Source: Sphingomonadales bacterium
Lineage (GTDB): Bacteria; Pseudomonadota; Alphaproteobacteria; Sphingomonadales; Sphingomonadaceae
DNA length: 6,591 nt
Direction: 5' to 3'
Assembly: GCA_017302775.1 (NCBI GenBank)
Contig: JAFLDC010000057.1
Span: 3,997-10,587, forward strand
The translations under genes were made by a program, and so were the position numbers. The notes beneath the pieces were generated by a model. The model had not been told where the DNA came from, searched no databases, and worked only from the letters and a program-made list of their open reading frames with translations. Of the stretch, positions 5,721-6,591 are shown one piece after another (the stretch's first letter is position 1; each line of letters begins with the position of its first letter).

Positions 5721-6200
5721 ATGAACGCCATGTCATTGCAAATTGATTCGATTGACTGGGCCATCCTGGGCGTGCTGCAGGCTGACGCCTCTTTGCCGGT
5801 CCACGAAGTCGGCGAACGCGTTGGCCTGTCCAGCAACGCATGCTGGCGGCGGATCAAGCGGCTGGAAGACAGCGGGATCATCGCTCGCCGGGTCGCGCTG
5901 CTTGATGCAGACCGGCTGGGGCTAGCCACTACGGTTTTCGTCGCCATCCGCACCAACCGCCACGATCCGGACTGGCTGGATGCGTTTAATCGGGGGATCG
6001 CGGGTATCGACGAAATCAGCGAATGTCACCGCATGGCGGGAGATGTCGATTACCTGCTCAAGCTCGTGGTGCGCGATATCGCGCATTACGACCGAATCTA
6101 CCGCAAGCTGATCGCCGCCGTGCCGGACATTGCCGATGTCAGTTCGAGCTTTTCGATGGAGCGGCTGAAAGCAACCACTGCCCTGCCCCGTCCGGCCTGA
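5721..6200 (+). CDS. Lrp/AsnC-family transcriptional regulator
   Basis: A 159-residue DNA-binding protein of normal family length. Residues 9-60 form the winged helix-turn-helix: IDWAILGVLQADASL, then VHEVGERVGLSSNACWRRIKRLE with the recognition helix at about 37-48, then the wing SGIIARRVALLDADRLGL. Residues 70-150 form the RAM/AsnC ligand-binding domain, TTVFVAIRT onward, with the conserved effector-site turn AGDVDYLLKLVV (G107-D108). Such proteins form dimers to octamers and usually sense an amino acid or related small molecule; the ligand cannot be predicted here. No ribosome binding site lies at the usual distance from ATG 5721: the only purine-rich tract, GAGGGG (5695-5700), is 20 bases away, so leaderless translation is likely. 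ATG 5730 is an alternative with the same problem. The gene is divergent from the small membrane gene, which it may control together with itself, and ends one base before the convergent esterase. Confidence 0.93.
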   Translation: MNAMSLQIDSIDWAILGVLQADASLPVHEVGERVGLSSNACWRRIKRLEDSGIIARRVALLDADRLGLATTVFVAIRTNRHDPDWLDAFNRGIAGIDEISECHRMAGDVDYLLKLVVRDIAHYDRIYRKLIAAVPDIADVSSSFSMERLKATTALPRPA

Positions 6201-6591
6201 TTAGTTGCGCAGCAACCAGAGGAATATTTCGGGCAAGCGCCGGGCCCAGGCGTTCTCCTCATGCGCAGCGCCGGCATAGACCCGTGCCTCCCAGTGGTGG
6301 CCATGACGCCACCCGCGCGCAGCAATGGCTTGATTGATCGGCGCCTGATAAGGCGGGTAATGCGCGTCCAGCGTTGCGGTGCCGATATCAAGCCAAAGCC
6401 GACGCCCCGCTGGCCGCCCCAACCGGTCCACAAACCATCGCCGGTGAAGGGACGTCCGCTCCGCATCGGCCGGCTCACCCTCACCCGGCATAACCAGCGG
6501 CCAATGCGTCGATATGCACGCCGCACGGCCAAACACCGCGGGTCGCTCGACAAAGGCCCAGCAACTGAACAGTCCGCCCATGCTGGAACCC
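6201..6591 (-). CDS. Alpha/beta-hydrolase esterase (PF00756-like), C-terminal part (N-terminus outside window)
   Basis: The frame is open on the minus strand from the right edge to TAA (6203-6201). It carries the C-terminal half of an esterase of the esterase-D/ferric-enterobactin-esterase group. The first visible residues, GSSMGG, are the nucleophile elbow GxSxG, with the serine codon at 6584-6582. The acid is probably the Asp in WLDIGT (6389-6387), and the histidine is in AGAAHEENAW (6263-6261), so the full triad is visible in the right order. The segment DIGTATLDAHYPPYQ followed by a His-Glu pair is characteristic of this group rather than of classical lipases. ATG 6581 is inside the catalytic motif and cannot be the start; the real start is beyond the window. 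The substrate (carboxyl ester, siderophore ester or thioester) is unknown. It converges with the Lrp-type gene with no spacer. Confidence 0.85.
   Translation of the reverse strand, partial: GSSMGGLFSCWAFVERPAVFGRAACISTHWPLVMPGEGEPADAERTSLHRRWFVDRLGRPAGRRLWLDIGTATLDAHYPPYQAPINQAIAARGWRHGHHWEARVYAGAAHEENAWARRLPEIFLWLLRN

Noticed and set aside
5621..5956. Upstream extension of the small minus-strand gene into the Lrp-type gene
   Set aside because: The translation is low-complexity antisense of the regulator, and a good ribosome binding site selects ATG 5618-5620.

Overview
The window looks like a piece of chromosome from a high-GC alphaproteobacterium, most likely a member of the Sphingomonadales (Novosphingobium/Sphingobium type). 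This rests on gene content and protein style rather than a marker gene: the small DUF6356-like protein, the AMP-forming acyl-CoA ligase, the one-haem quinoprotein alcohol dehydrogenase and the YeiH-like transporter all resemble sphingomonad proteins. There is no RNA gene, CRISPR array, insertion sequence or phage gene. All six genes look intact apart from the two cut by the window edges.

Bases 1-4061 hold the end of a rightward catabolic operon. First comes the C-terminal part of a glutathione S-transferase-like protein (1-300). Three bases later starts an acyl-CoA ligase (304-1869). After a 47-base gap containing a short hairpin and a good ribosome binding site comes a PQQ- and haem c-containing alcohol dehydrogenase with a lipoprotein signal (1917-4010). 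A strong intrinsic terminator (4033-4061) closes the operon. My reading is that the dehydrogenase oxidises an alcohol on the outer side of the cytoplasmic membrane, the resulting acid (directly or via an aldehyde dehydrogenase outside the window) is activated to a CoA thioester in the cytoplasm, and the GST-like protein acts on a related intermediate or its stress product. The substrate cannot be read from this sequence.

Bases 4062-4280 are non-coding and include a perfect 12-base palindrome. A YeiH/UPF0324-type membrane transporter follows (4281-5378). It converges on, and overlaps by four bases, an 81-residue single-span membrane protein on the minus strand (5375-5620). That small gene is divergent from an Lrp/AsnC-family regulator (5721-6200), and the 100-base gap between them carries candidate promoters and an inverted repeat around the small gene's ribosome binding site. 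The regulator converges on a minus-strand alpha/beta-hydrolase esterase (6201-6591, N-terminus outside the window) with no intervening base.

Nothing here is clearly a new biological system. The most interesting points are the lipoprotein form of the quinohaemoprotein dehydrogenase and its operon partners, the possibly leaderless start of the Lrp-type regulator, and the hairpin-like repeat around the ribosome binding site of the small membrane protein.
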